Source: Escallonia rubra (Eukaryota; Streptophyta; Magnoliopsida; Escalloniales; Escalloniaceae). Taken from it: a DNA stretch of 64,000 bases. The DNA is taken from NCBI GenBank assembly GCA_033065855.1, contig JAVXUO010001943.1, forward strand, positions 1-64,000, written 5' to 3'. Under the pieces are notes generated by a model. It was not told the DNA's origin. It saw nothing but the letters and a program-made list of their open reading frames with translations, and made no database searches. Position numbers and translations under genes: made by a program. This document shows positions 1 through 12,690 of the stretch, piece by piece (position 1 is the stretch's first letter; the number at the start of each line of letters is the position of its first letter).

Positions 1-713
1 CTGTCCAAAACTTCTTCCCCTATTTCCCTTGAAGTATATGTGCTCATATTGAAACCTTTGGAAAAATCATCATTGCATTTTAAAATGATCTTCAAATGCT
101 CGTGTTGGTATTTGGTTAGGATTGTTAAAACGTTCATTTTGAAACTAGGATGATTGTTAGTGATTGTTTTGGTGTTTGACTAGGAATGTCTCTGGTATTT
201 TTTTGGTATAAGCCTATGTTTGATTATGATATTTTTGAAAATTTCTAAGCCATTCATTATTGTGAGATTTTTTCGAGAAATTATCCTTCGATGAACTCGT
301 GAGTCGTTTTGTAATGCTTTTGGTCGTTCCTTGAATGATCTTACTGAGCTCTCGAAAGCTCACCTTTCGTTTGATTCCTTTCCACATGTTATGATCAACA
401 ATAGGTTACTCGGGAATGGGTTAGAGACCGTGAGAGGTTCCGGTGAGCCCATCACTAGTGTGTAGTAGGACCCCTGAGTAGGTCGGTACTGATGATTGGT
501 CTATAAGAAATTAGTTTGTAAAGTGCCTAAGGCTTATTAGTGTAAGTTAAGTAGTTCTTTGTAATCATATATTGTGAGAACTGAAAGTTGATGCCTAGAT
601 AGATACCTTAAAATATGTGCCAATAAACAGAAATTGGCAGGTTTTATGTGATCTGGTAGGTTAACATCCTGAGAGTTCGGGGCGAGGGAGCTTCAGATTC
701 CCGGGGTGTTACA
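1..713 (+). repeat. Old Ty3/gypsy element, partial 5' LTR (3' part)
   Basis: This is the right-hand part of a long terminal repeat cut by the window edge. It aligns with 7264-7503 joined to 16041-16534, which is the corresponding part of the 3' LTR. It ends in GGGGTGTTACA and is followed after two bases by a tRNA-Met primer-binding site, so the element reads on the + strand. The two LTR copies differ by many substitutions and small indels, roughly a tenth or more of positions by eye, so the insertion is old. Confidence 0.85.
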
Positions 714-3700
714 GTTGGTATCAGAGCAGTTCAGTGTGGTGGTATTGAGAGTATAAGTATATGATTCTGTAGGCACAGAACCGAGTATATGTATATGATT
801 CCACAGGCACGGATCCACAGAGTATATGTAATACAATTCTTTAGAACCGTATCCGGTTAATGAGAGTGGGGTAGGATAGGGGTAGAGTTGAGATGTCTAC
901 CTTTAGAATTAGACTGTATAGGATGAACAGTGATTTATCCTTGGCATTGTAAAGACCTGACAAACAATCTTTAGACTGGGAAATACACTGTATGGAGGTT
1001 TTATGATTGTTGAGGGGCACCTCTACCTAATAGGGGAAATAGAAAAACCCAGAACTGATGGTTACAATTTTGAACACTATGAACCTGGTTTTGACTTTGA
1101 TGACATAGAACCCAGCCAACCAGCAGTAAGGAGTACCGAGTTCGGTCCAACCATAGCCACATTCTCGAGATTAGAGTACCTTAGGTGAATTTACCAAATA
1201 AATACGACTAGCTATAGGAGGTTATTGGACCCTATAAAGGGAGCAAATTGGATTAGCATAATGGAAAAAAATTGAGCAATTGATTGTAGGAAGCGATAAA
1301 ATATTGAATTTGCTGCATATAAACTGAGGAATGAGGCCAAGTAGTGGTGGAAAATGGTAGGGAAGAGTCTGACTCATCAGCAATTGATTGATGTCTCCTA
1401 GGAACAGTTTAAGGAAGTATTTTTTTATCAGTATTTTTTTTATAGATTTTTATGAACAAATGTTAAGGGCTTTGTTAATGTGAGGCAAACAGATTAAGAT
1501 TCGATAGACAAGGTTGAGATGAGATTTCCTTTTTTGCTAGATTTTTGGTAAGGATGTTATTGATGAAGGCACACAGCTGCCGAAAGTCTGAGTGGGGGCT
1601 TAGGCTTGAATTGAGAAATAGAGTGATCCCAGCTTGATTGACGAGCTATATGGAATGTTTTTTATTTGGCATGTGTTTTGGAAAAGTCTAAGTCTGACAA
1701 TGGTGGAATGGATGAGTAAATACAGGGCGGCTAGAAGAGAGATAAGTAAGAATTTACAAGAGTAGATTTGTCGGAGCTGACAGTCATCAGCAAAAAGTTT
1801 TTATAGTCGGCACAACACGGTGCTCAAGGTAAAAGGTTGGGGCAGAATCAGGGATTTAGGCCCACTTCACCTTAGTGATATAGAGATCTAGACAGAGTTA
1901 TGGGATTCGACTAGGGCACAGTATTGGATTTTGGGGACCGCAGAGTGTAGACGCTCGATTAGCTCAGAGTGCTAGATTTAGACCATCGGAGAGTTTTGAA
2001 GTTTGACCTACTGCATAGGGTGCTGGTCAGGGTGGCAGATTAGCTTTTCCGACTACCCACGTGTCATATGTGGGAGAAGTCAGGGTGATGAGTTATGCTA
2101 TATGTGGCAGTGTGGAGCATTCAGTTGGAAACTGTCCATTGTGAGAAATAATCAGTCCACGTTTTGTCATGCACCTATCGCTAGTGTAACAACAAGCAGC
2201 GTTCCTCGGTAGGGAAGAGGACAGGGTCTGTAGGGCCAGACCCATCAGTCTCAAGTCTAATAGGGCAGAGGCCTAGATCATAAGCTAAGTTTTATCTAAT
2301 GACTGTTCAAGATGTTGCTACATCCGGTGATGTGGTGTTAGGTACACTACAGGTTAACCCTTTGGGTGCTCGTATAATGTTTGATTTTGTAACGACATAT
2401 TCTTTGGTATCTATTGCATGGGCATATAAATTGAGGGTGAAAGACTCGTCCTTTAGGAATTGATCTTCAGATAGGTATTCTTTTGGGAGAGTCTTTTAAC
2501 TATTTCTACAATTCTCTGTAACTGTACTGTCTATGTAGGGGATATAGATCTTCTTGTGAATCTCATCCCATTTGTTGTTCGAGACTTTGATACCATATTA
2601 ACCAGTATATTGATTATACTCTAATCACATATCCATAGGTTGTCTGGGGAAACCCGAGTAATGTTTGGAAGCTTGTAAGTTATGAGTAGTGGTTAAATTA
2701 GTGATATGAGTGAAAATGGTGCTTTTGAGAAACGACTGGTGCTAAGTCCGAAAGTTTGGTTTGAGAGTACGATAAGAAATTTGGAATTTCTACTCTGTAA
2801 TTTAGTTCATTCCTATATATATATTGAACTCAATTACGACTTAATTGAATGTTAACCTGCTCTGAGATATTAGAGAAGATGTCATTCTTATTGAGTCATC
2901 TTAAATTTTTTTGGGATATTTATATGCTTCTGTCGAATCTATTTGGACATGACAAGATAGTATCTGATCCACTGGCCATGGAGAAGCTACGAATCCTATC
3001 AAGGACCAATAACCTTTACTGATTGTAATTGCTTCGAGTTATTGGGTTGACTTTGCTTCATCATACCCATACCATTGTTTATGTACTCGCCATTTTTGGA
3101 ATATCATAAGAATGTATCGTAAATCTCGAGAGCCAATAGGTATGATTTCGTTAAAGATTTTTCTATTTTGATTGCCTGATTACGATTATTGTTATCATTT
3201 GACCCCTATATACTTGACTGAGATGTTTGTTTGCGTGATTATTTTTTGAGGATTTCCTGTATAACCATCATTGTTTCTTTATGATTGGTGTTTGTTTAAT
3301 AAGTGCTGAAATGGTAACGTGCTATAATTGTTGCTTATAGTTAATTTGGTTATCAGTTTTACTGTGTTTTTTATTTCCAGATGATCTAAAAATTGACAAT
3401 ATGCTGAGTATGTATATCTTTACCTAATTTAGGATTTGCACAGTTTCACCTGCCTTAATGAGATTATGTAGACTTTTAAGCCTCTGATAATTAGGGGAGG
3501 TGAGAGAATATTCCGAGAACATGGATAATCTATTTGATGGTTCGGTATAAGATTGAGATTTGGCTGAACCGCGATAGACCGCGTGTTATTTTTTTTGGAA
3601 CCGAAAGATTTTAACCGTTTAACTGAAGCAGATGATCAAAGGATAAGACTATAGATCTTTGGTAAATAATGTGATTGTGATGCGATAACTAGAGCCTTAA

Positions 3701-4473
3701 ACTCTTGTGGAAGTGCAATGCATAGGTATGCAAAATCATATTTTGCATTATGTAATGCTAACACATCCCTCTGTGATGAATTCAGTAACAATTGGACTCG
3801 TTTGAATTAAGATATCAGAGTGTGCAGTGAAACCGTAGTGGTTACAATTCTCTGTTGTTCTGCGAAGTGTTTGCTGAACCATAGGTATGCAGTACGTAGC
3901 TATGTTAAGATAACATGTCGATCTCTCGGTGACAAATTCGGCAATAGTTTGGGCTTGTTGTTTTGAGATGTTAGAGTGCACAGTGAAAGCCTAGTGGCTA
4001 CATTTTTTTTTCTGTTTGTCGTGAGGTGTAAGTGTTAATAGGAATTGGTTATCCTATCCATGTTAGCTTCGATATAGTATAAGTTATGTATGTCAATTGT
4101 TTGGTATTCAATACACCTTCAGCTCAAAGTATAGCTTACCATCGTTAAAGTAAACTGTGCAAATGGTATAGTCTGGTGTAGTATCAGTACAATGCAATGG
4201 AACCTCTAGTATCAGAGTCATTGTTCTTGAAGTTCTGAGACAGTTATAGCGAAGTGATTGCCTGACATGGTCAGTTTAGCATCACGATTTAGAATTTAAT
4301 TATGGCGTTCGGGTAGTCATCAAAATGAACTTGGGTGCGAAGGTTAGATGTAGCTTAGCTACTAAGTGGTAGTTATCAAAGTTATGCAGTGGCAGCGTAG
4401 TGTCAAGATGTTACTGGTAATAGAAAATCTGAGAACAAATTTTGAGGACGAAATTTTTATAAGGTGAGAAGTA
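714..4473 (+). pseudogene. Eroded interior of the old gypsy element (gag-protease remnants)
   Basis: No long frame survives. Three remnants can be read on the + strand. Around 1320-1360 a gag-like stretch resembles the ..EAK-WW.. core. Around 2090-2145 there is a decayed zinc knuckle (C..M.QCGAFS.KLS). At 2300-2405 there is a retropepsin remnant in which the expected DSGATHS active site reads DFVTTYS. I see no convincing reverse transcriptase or integrase after this point. The interior is only about 3.8 kb, so most of pol appears deleted or unrecognisable. Bases 4441-4473 carry the usual gypsy 3' end (GAGGACGAAATTTTTATAAG). A diverged direct repeat of about 156 bp lies at roughly 3776-4003. 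Confidence 0.7.
716..727 (+). other. Primer-binding site of the old gypsy element
   Basis: TGGTATCAGAGC lies two bases after the LTR end. It is the standard complement to the 3' end of initiator methionine tRNA used by plant LTR retrotransposons, and it fixes the + orientation of the element. Confidence 0.85.
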
Positions 4474-4966
4474 CGTAATATCCCACACTTTTTGGAGCGG
4501 TTTAAAATAACTATCGAATGCCTAAAAAAATAAATGCACGATAATTTTTAGCAATACTCGGAGATTAGTGGAAATGAAATGTTAAAATATTTTCGGGGTT
4601 AAAATATAGTTTGGTAAAGTTTTGGGGGCATTTGTAAATATGGAAAACTTTGGGGGCCTAAACTGTAAATTATTGTTCTTAGATGAAAAATAATGAAATG
4701 AGTGGTATGTATATATATTTTGGTGAAATCTAAGGTTAGTGTTACATTAATAAAGATTAGAAAATTTTTTAGGGTAAAAAAGATAAGTTTGAAAAATTAT
4801 GTGTTCAAACTATAATTATGGACAACTTTGGGGGCTAATGTGAAAATTTGAAAATTATTTCCTAATGTGTCAAGATTTTAGAGAAATTGATCCTAGGGAT
4901 GCCACCTCCTACTTCAATTGTTGGTGACTAATCTGGTGTTATTTTAAATTGATGGGAAGTTAAATG

Positions 4967-5230
4967 AAAACAAAAGAAAAGACAACCCAAAAAAAAAGGA
5001 AAAGAAAATAAAAAAAGAGAGGAGAAATTCGGAAGAACAGAAAAAGAAAGAAAGACGAACAGAAAGAGAAACAGAGGAGACGAGAAGAAGAAAGGGCGTT
5101 CGGGAAAAAAAAAAAGGAAAGAACATGAAGCAGTAGAAGAAGAGAAACAAAAATAGAAAAGAAGCTGGGTAGAGGGGAAAGCAAGAGAAGAAGAGGAAGA
5201 GAAAAGAAAGAGGAGAATAAGAAAAAAGAT
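4967..5230 (+). repeat. Purine-rich (A/G) tract within the old 3' LTR
   Basis: Roughly 260 bases are almost all A and G on the + strand, with few pyrimidine interruptions. The tract produces low-complexity frames on the other strand that are not genes. It is followed by a TG/TATG-rich stretch. Confidence 0.8.
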
Positions 5231-7498
5231 AATCCTAAGGGTAATTCTCTTCTTCTTTAGGGAATGTTTATTGTGTGTATATGTGTGTATCTTCAAGGAG
5301 AACGTGTATATGCTGTATATATGTGTGTTTTGGGTTTGGGTTGTGTGTAATTATTTGTATATAAGGTGCGTATGGGTGTGTTTTATTGGTGTATTAGTGT
5401 AAGTGTGTATATGTGTTTGTGGGTAAAGGGAAGGGGAAAAGTGTGTTACTGAAGTGGGTTTGTGGGTGATTATCTGGGAAAAGTGAGCTGCGAAGGACAA
5501 GGATGATGAACAGTAGTGAAGCTGGGTTTAAGTTTTGGGAACTCAAAAGTGTCACTAAAGATCATTTTATTCCCGCAGTGACTTTCTGAATTTTTAAAAC
5601 CTGTTTAGAAATTTATTTGGACAAAGCGCAAAACAGTAACCCCTATTATTTTTACGAGACCTATAACCTGGATGTTTTTAAGATTTTTCTGCTAATCGAA
5701 AGATGTTAAATTAGGGTATCGATTAAAAAAAATTCTCAATTAAATTAGCAAACCAAACCAAGGTATTTTAATCTGAAAATTTTAAGGAAACCTTATTTCA
5801 TTGATATGTTTCTCATTCTAAAATTTCATGCCATTCTGAGCCTGATGGATATTTTTAGCGAATCGGCTTCTGAGTGCTCGGTCTACACACTAGTTCGGAA
5901 TTTTAGAGCCAAATTTTTTTTTCCCCAAAAATGACTTTAGGATGATAAAAATATTGTTTTAAGGTGCTTTTTAGATTCTTCCAGTGCCAGGAACCCCTGG
6001 GGGTATTTTGATAATTTTACATGTATAAGATATTTTTGCATAAAGTCACATACGGTAAGGATATATTAGTAATTTTACTTGCAGAAAGGCTGCTATTATG
6101 ATTCAAGATGAGAGTAGGTATTTTGGTAATTTGCCACCCCGATGGGGTATTTGGTAATCTTACCTAAGAAGGATATTTTTGGGTAAATTCACACACATGA
6201 AGGTTATTTGAGTGATTTTACTTACAGGAATGTTGTTTTGGTGATTTAAGGGTGCGAGGGGTGTTTTTCCGTAATTTTACACCCCAAAGGCATTTGGTAA
6301 TTTTATATATTCGGTGAGGGGGCCGTTTTGGGTGTATGCATGAGTCCGCATTAATTTATAATATCGTAGTGTAGACTGTATTCTAATCAGTTGATTGTTT
6401 TGTTTAGGGTAAAGTTAAAGACTTTCCGGTTAGATAACGTAGCTTCGGATCCAAATAAGGGTTTCTATCTGGATCCTGGGTAAGGATTTTTATTCGAACC
6501 CTAATTTCGATAACTGGTGTTCGTAAGTATGCTTTCGATTTTCTTATAGCTATTGTCAAGCACTGAGATATGCATTTGATATCAAAATGTTATTACCAAG
6601 CGAACCCTAATATTGAACCTGGAACGGTCATTTAGAAATCTTATCGACGCTCACCTTGTATCACGTGCTGAGCCAAATCGATCATTGTTTCTATTCATTC
6701 TTCAAAATTTTTGCTTAAATTCGATAATTGTCGTGATTGTTCTTGCTATTCGTTGTGGTTATTCTGAAATTCTGAGTCATGAATTATATCAATATGTTGG
6801 ATTGTTATTGAAATCTTAATTATTTCGATTATTTGTATACAGCTTGGTGCTCATTCTATTGCATGTTAAGCAGTGAATGTCTTGCTGATTCTGTGACTGT
6901 TGTGTCTGTGTAGATCCTTGGAATTTATTTTGTGGGGAGGCGTTATAAGGCTAGTCTGAATCCTACGTGGAACACATGCTAGTACCGAGTGAGACTAGTA
7001 TTCTGGTACATCATGCATGTGTACATCTGTGCATTGCCTGAACGGCATTGCTTCGGCCCGGGATCAACATCTCTGATTTGTTTACATTGTATCTTAATGA
7101 TTGTTTGAGAGTAATGTTCAAGTGAATGTCTGGTTATCTGATTGAAGGGGATCGAGTAAAACTCTTCCCTATTTTGTGATTAATGTTCAAATGAATGTCT
7201 TGGTATCTGAATTGAGGGGATTGAGTTGAAACTCTTCCCCATACTCTGATAAAAAAAAAAAAAATTGTCCAAAACCCCTTCCCCTATTTCCATTGAAGTA
7301 TCTATATTTCTATTGAAACCCTTTGGAGAAATTATCATTGCATTTTAAATTGATGGCTTTAAAATGATCTTCAAATGGTTGTGTTGGTATTTGATTATGA
7401 TTGTTAAAATGTTCGTTTCGAAACTAGAATGATTGTTAGTGATTGTTTTGGTGTCTATCTAGGATTGTCTTAGGTCATTTTTGGGTATAAGTCTATGA

Positions 7499-7503
7499 CT
7501 GAT
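7499..7503. repeat. Target-site duplication, left copy (CTGAT)
   Basis: CTGAT abuts the TG of the left LTR and is repeated at 16041-16045 after the CA of the right LTR. Removing the element plus one copy restores a continuous older LTR. Confidence 0.95.
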
Positions 7504-9379
7504 TGTAGCGCCCCGAATTTTCGGATCGTTAATATCAAATAAATAAAGTCAGAAAACCTCAAATTTCCAAAAGTCTCCAAAACAGGTTATTCAGAGCATC
7601 TAATCAGAAAATCTCCAATTTACACAATTAAATGTCAAATAGGCCTAAATAGTAATTTAATCCCGAATTTACTCCTACAAGGAGTTCCAAATGAAACATC
7701 GAAATCTAAATATTTCCTCTTATTATAATTTCTAAAAACAATTAATCAAAGTAGCTCTGAGATTAAACCGCTAGCTCTCAGTCAAATTGCTAGGCCCGTA
7801 ATCCAATCCCCTCTACTGATCACCTGAAAGTAAAATAATAAGGGGGGGTGAACCAAATGCCCAGTAAGGTCGCTCAACGGACCAATCAAAATGGGATACA
7901 AAGATATCTGAGAAAACAGGATCGGACATACAGAATTTTAACAGAACGCATACGAACCAGAATTGTCAAAATACAAAATGTGTTTCGTAGAAAGACAAAA
8001 TTTCAAAATGTATTCTTATACAGAAACTGACACTAGAGAGCCATTCAGAATAAGGTCACACATGCCATCACTGGCACGTGGAACCAGGTTCAGAAAATAA
8101 GATCGCGATCTCTAGCTCTTCCCACAGAGCTAGCCCACGTTCCAATCCACGTGGGTAAGTCAGAAATATAAAAGTCACATGAACTGTGACATGGCTCATA
8201 AAATGAACAATACAGAGATTCAATAATTTACTGTGATACCAACTAGTTATCCAAACAATATAAACTAGTGGGTGTCTTTTCTACGTTATACACGGTAATA
8301 CGGTGCAAAGACAGAGATATTTACAACACTTTACGGATAATATATTTAAAATGATTTCAGAACTACCTTAATATTGGACTCGAATCGAAGAGGACAAAAT
8401 AACGGACTCAACAGAATTTATGTTGCTGGAATTTGAGTGAAGATGACTAACAGAATGATCAAACACAAAAACATCCATATAAACTAAAGTAAAGGATTCA
8501 AGATCAAGATATAATAAAATATGTGAACCTAGTCTTTGGGTTGTACGGTCATCTGACCAAAAGATATTGGTAATGGGTTAACATGGGAATAAAGAAGTAA
8601 AACAATCAGGAGATACAAAGAATTGACATGGCACACGAACCAAGATGTGCAACCTGACATTCAACAGAATCAATTGTAACCAAAAAAAAAACAAAGGGAG
8701 AAGAACATATATACATATATAAATAGACCGATCAACGTGTCGGCATCCCTGCAAATTGAACGGCTGTTCAATTTGTGCGGCTGTACGGCACGGAAAACGA
8801 GACCAACAAAAGGGGCAGTCAACGCTATTCATCAATCGATTTTATAAACTGAGTGACGAACGTTTTAATCAAACCAGAATAATCGATTTAACAGTTATTC
8901 GAATTTCTAAGACAATAAGTCCGAACAAATATGAAATTAACTGGTCCAACGCTAATTTTGATGTCAAAAGAAATAAACCCTTACCTCTGATCGTGACTAA
9001 ACCCAAAATCTTGATCCCTTCAAATAAATTGTATCCAAACCCTAATGTAAAGATACCCAAACTTTCAATTAGAATTCTATCAGCCACAACAATTTATGCG
9101 ATTTTTACCACAAATCTCAATCTCAAAATTAAAATTAAACTTACCTCAAAGTGATGATCAAAATCTCCAAAGTTTCTTTCTAGGAATTCTCTGGAGGCTT
9201 TGAAGTTTCTTCTACCCCTAAGAATATATTGTAATCATCAGATACCTAAAGAAATATAAATACTTATATTCCTAACATAATTATAATTCTAAAATACCCA
9301 TCACGTCCCCATATTATCTAATTTAATTTTCTTTTTTTTTCCTCTTTTTTTTAAGCATTTAAATATGAGGGGTCTAACA
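7504..9379 (-). repeat. 3' LTR of the young gypsy element
   Basis: This 1876-bp LTR is downstream of pol on the - strand. It matches 14166-16040 almost base for base; the differences noticed include single substitutions, an A-run length change near 8683 and T/C changes near 9330. A 132-residue open frame (8756-9154) is present in both LTRs, but it has no recognisable domain and I treat it as chance. Confidence 0.95.
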
Positions 9380-12300
9380 TCATCCCCCCCAAAATAAGAA
9401 TTCCGTCCTCGGAATCAAAATGTACCTGAGGCACAAAAAGGTGCGGATAAGTACGCCGCATATATTCTTCAGATTCCCAAGTAGCCTCCTCAATTTCGTG
9501 GTTTCGCCATAGTATCTTAACTAAGGGAATGACTTTCGTCCTTAACACCTGATCACGACGGTCAAGAACCTCAACTGGTTGTTCTTCGTAGGAAAGGTCC
9601 TCCTGTACTGATAAAGGCTCATACGGCACAATGTGCGTCGGATCATAAACGTACTTCCTTATATTCGAAACATGGAAAACATTATGAATGTGTGAAAGCT
9701 CTGGCGGCAGTGCAACTCTGTAAGCCACGGGACCAATCCTCTCCAAAATCTCGAATGGCCCAACAAATCTAGGGCTAAGCTTGCCCTTCTTACCGAAACG
9801 CATCACCCCCTTCCAAGGTGAAACTCTCAAAAACACGTGATCGCCCACCTCAAATTCAAGTTCGCGACGACGATGAGATGTATAACTACGCTGTCTGTCC
9901 TGAGTTGCTTTGAGACGTTCCCGAATCAAATCAACTTTTTGAGTAGTCAACAGTACCAACTCTGGTCCCAATAATCGTCTTTCTCCTACCTCATCCCAGC
10001 ATAGTGGAGTCCTGCACCTTCGTCCATACAATGCCTCAAACGGTGCCATCTTAATACTTGCCTGATAGCTGTTATTGTAGGCAAATTCAACTAAAGGTAA
10101 ATGGCTATACCAGCTACCACCGAGATCTAGTGTGCAAGCTCTCAACATGTCCTCTAGTGTCTGAATAGTACGTTCAGACTGCCCATCTGTCTGTGGGTGG
10201 TAAGCGGTGCTAAAATAGAGATCGGTACCCATGGAATTCTGGAAGCTCCTCCAGAATTTTGAAGTAAAATGTGGATCTCGATCTAACACTATTGATAATG
10301 GTACTCCATGCAATCTCACTATCTCATCAATATATATTTTCACTAGCTCAGATAATGGTGTTGTAGCTCGGATTGGAAGGAAATGTGCAGACTTTGTCAA
10401 CCTATCAACAATAACCCAAATAGTGTCAAAACCCTTGACTGTTCTCGGTAAGCCTACCACAAAATCAGTTGTTACATGCTCCCACTTCCACTGCGGAATC
10501 TCAAGTGGCTGAAGTGGTCCGCTAGGCTTCTGATGCTCTGTCTTCACTCTTTGACAGACCAAGCAATGAGAGACAAATTCTGCTATATCCGACTTCATGC
10601 CGCTCCACCAAAAATGTTCCTTAAGGTCATGATACATCTTTGTTCCTCCTGGGTGGATAGAGAAACTAGAGTTATGAGCCTCTGACAATAATTCCCTCCT
10701 CAAGGACATATCTGTCGGTACACAAAGTCTCTTATGGAACCAAATTACACCGTGCTCATCAACTCTGAACTCAGACTGTTTTCCATTGTTAATGTTCTCG
10801 ATAATGCGAACTATACCAGAATCTCCATCTTGAGCTTCCTTGATCCTATTAATCAAGGTAGGTTGAACCTGTAATGCAGCCAAGTACTCTCCACCATCTT
10901 GCCATCTGATCTCCAGATCCAGGTTTTTCATGTCTTCTAATAATTGGGGTTGACAGGTGATAAGTGCTGCTAGGTTTCCTGTGCTCTTCCTGCTGAGTGC
11001 GTCGGCCACGACATTCGCCTTACCCGGGTGATAGTGAATCGTGCAGTCATAGTCTTTCAAAAGCTCCAACCAACGCCTCTGTCTCATGTTCAGCTCCTTC
11101 TGGGTGAAAATATACTTAAGACTTTTATGGTTAGTATATATCTCACAGGTCTCACCATACAAGTAGTGCCTCCATATCTTCAAAGCAAATATCACAGCTG
11201 CTAACTCAAGATCATGGGTGGGGTAGTTCTGCTCGTAAGGCTTAAGCTGTCTAGAAGCATAGGCAATCACCTTACCATGCTGCATTAAAACACAACCTAA
11301 ACCTCTCTTGGAGGCATCACTATATATCACAAAACCTCCAGAACCAGATGGTAAGGTTAATACAGGTGCAGACACCAACCTCTTCTTCAGTTCTTGAAAA
11401 CTAGCTTCACACTCCTCACTCCAAACAAATCGGGTGTTCTTCTTAGTCAACTGAGTCAAAGGCATTGCTATTCTCGAAAAACCTTCTACAAATCGACGGT
11501 AGTAACCTGCCAATCCCAAAAAGCTTCTTACTTCAGTAACAGTGCTAGGCCTCTGCCAATCAGTCACCGCAGCAATCTTAGAGGGGTCAACAGCTATTCC
11601 ATCCTTAGACACCACATGTCCCAAAAATGTAACTTGCTCAAGCCAAAACTCGCATTTCTTTAATTTTGCATACAACTGGTTGTCCTTCAAAGTCTGTAAG
11701 ATAATTTTCAGGTGCTCACTATGCTCCTCCTCTGACTTAGAGTATACCAAAATGTCATCAATGAAAATAATAACAAACTTATCCAAATACTGCCTAAACA
11801 CACGATTCATCATATCCATAAAAGCAGCAGGAGCATTAGTCAACCCGAAAGGCATCACTAAGAACTCGTAATGACCGTAACGAGTCCTAAATGCGGTCTT
11901 TGGCACATCCTCTGCCCTAACTTTTAGCTGATGGTATCCAGAACGTAGATCTATTTTTGAGAAAAACCTTGCTCTCTGAAGTTGGTCAAATAAATCATCT
12001 ATACGCGGCAACGGGTATTTGTTACGTATGGTGATCTTATTCAACTCACGATAGTCAATGCAAAGTCTCAATGTGCCATCCTTCTTCTTGACGAACAAGA
12101 CAGGGGCACCCCAAGGTGATACACTAGGGCGTATAAACCCCCTATTAAGTAGCTCTTGAAGCTGTTCCTTTAACTCCTTCATTTCTGTAGGCGCCATTCG
12201 ATACGGAGCCTTGGAAATAGGTGCCGCACCAGGCACCAAATCAATCGTGAATTCAACCTCACGATCAATGGGTTTTCCCGGCAACTCCTCGAGAAACACC

Positions 12301-12557
12301 TCAGGAAAGTCGCATACTACCGGTATGTCTGATAGCTCAACACCTCCATGATTAATATCAAGGATGTGTGCAATGTAACCCTCACAACCCTTACGAAGCA
12401 TACGACGAGCCAAAATAGCTGAGATAATAGACAACCCGCTAGGCTTTGAACCTCGAAACTCAAACTCAGACGAATCAGATAGACAGAAACGGACTCGTTT
12501 CTCAAAGCAATCAACTAAAGCATGATAGGATGCCAACCAATCCATACCCAAAATCAT
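9351..12557 (-). pseudogene. Young gypsy pol: RT, RNase H, integrase, chromodomain
   Basis: This open frame has 1068 residues. It begins inside the protease-RT linker (the GMDWLA motif at about 4-9), because the upstream part of the polyprotein is separated by a frameshift and a stop. Reverse transcriptase spans about 100-300 with the catalytic FIDD at 265-268. RNase H spans about 405-525, with D414 and E451 present, but the third acidic position reads N476 (YTNHKSL instead of the usual YTDHKSL). The integrase zinc finger is H628/H635/C665/C668, and the DDE residues are D698, D759 and E795. A GPF motif lies near 933, and a C-terminal chromodomain with the IEEATWE signature spans about 1005-1042. 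The stop codon lies 27 bp inside the 3' LTR. The product would normally copy the element's RNA and integrate the cDNA. Confidence 0.9.
9380..9391 (-). other. Polypurine tract of the young gypsy element
   Basis: The + strand reads TCATCCCCCCCA, that is TGGGGGGGATGA on the coding strand, directly before the TGTTAGACC start of the 3' LTR. This is the expected plus-strand priming site. Confidence 0.85.
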
Positions 12558-12690
12558 GGATATTTAAAAGAACTAGATCCCCAGGAAGGTCCCTATCACA
12601 AATGTGGATCTTACAATTCCTCAATACTGACTTAACTACCACAGAATCCCCAACAGGAGTACCCACAGACAACTCACAGTCAAGAGACTA
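12558..12690 (-). pseudogene. Broken gag-pol junction (stop plus frameshift)
   Basis: The chromovirus polyprotein is normally one frame. Here the gag-protease frame ends in TAG (complement of 12688-12690) shortly after the DSGATHS protease site. The continuing protease sequence is readable past that stop, but it loses frame just before the pol frame at 12557, near the GMDWLA motif. Two independent lesions within about 130 bp make simple programmed readthrough unlikely. Confidence 0.8.

Larger units (their letters stand above)
4474..7503 (+). repeat. Old gypsy element 3' LTR, first segment
   Basis: The LTR starts near CGTAATATCCCACAC, right after the polypurine-like AAGGTGAGAA, with the initial TG apparently decayed to CG. 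It runs to the insertion point of the younger element at 7503 and resumes at 16041. The rebuilt length is about 3.5 kb, which is long but known for Tekay/Del-type chromoviruses. It contains a purine tract (4967-5230), TG-rich sequence (5270-5440) and a tandem duplication of about 70 bp at 7118-7250. Confidence 0.75.

Noticed and set aside
1003-1188. 61-residue frame as a stand-alone small gene
   Set aside because: It is in the decayed gag region of the old gypsy element.
4928-5296. Overlapping minus-strand frames of 68-122 residues rich in Phe, Leu and Ser
   Set aside because: They translate the purine tract of an LTR; low complexity, no homology expected.
8756-9154. 132-residue frame repeated at 15417-15815
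   Set aside because: It lies in the LTRs of the young gypsy element on the strand opposite to its transcription, shows no domain, and is duplicated only because the LTR is.
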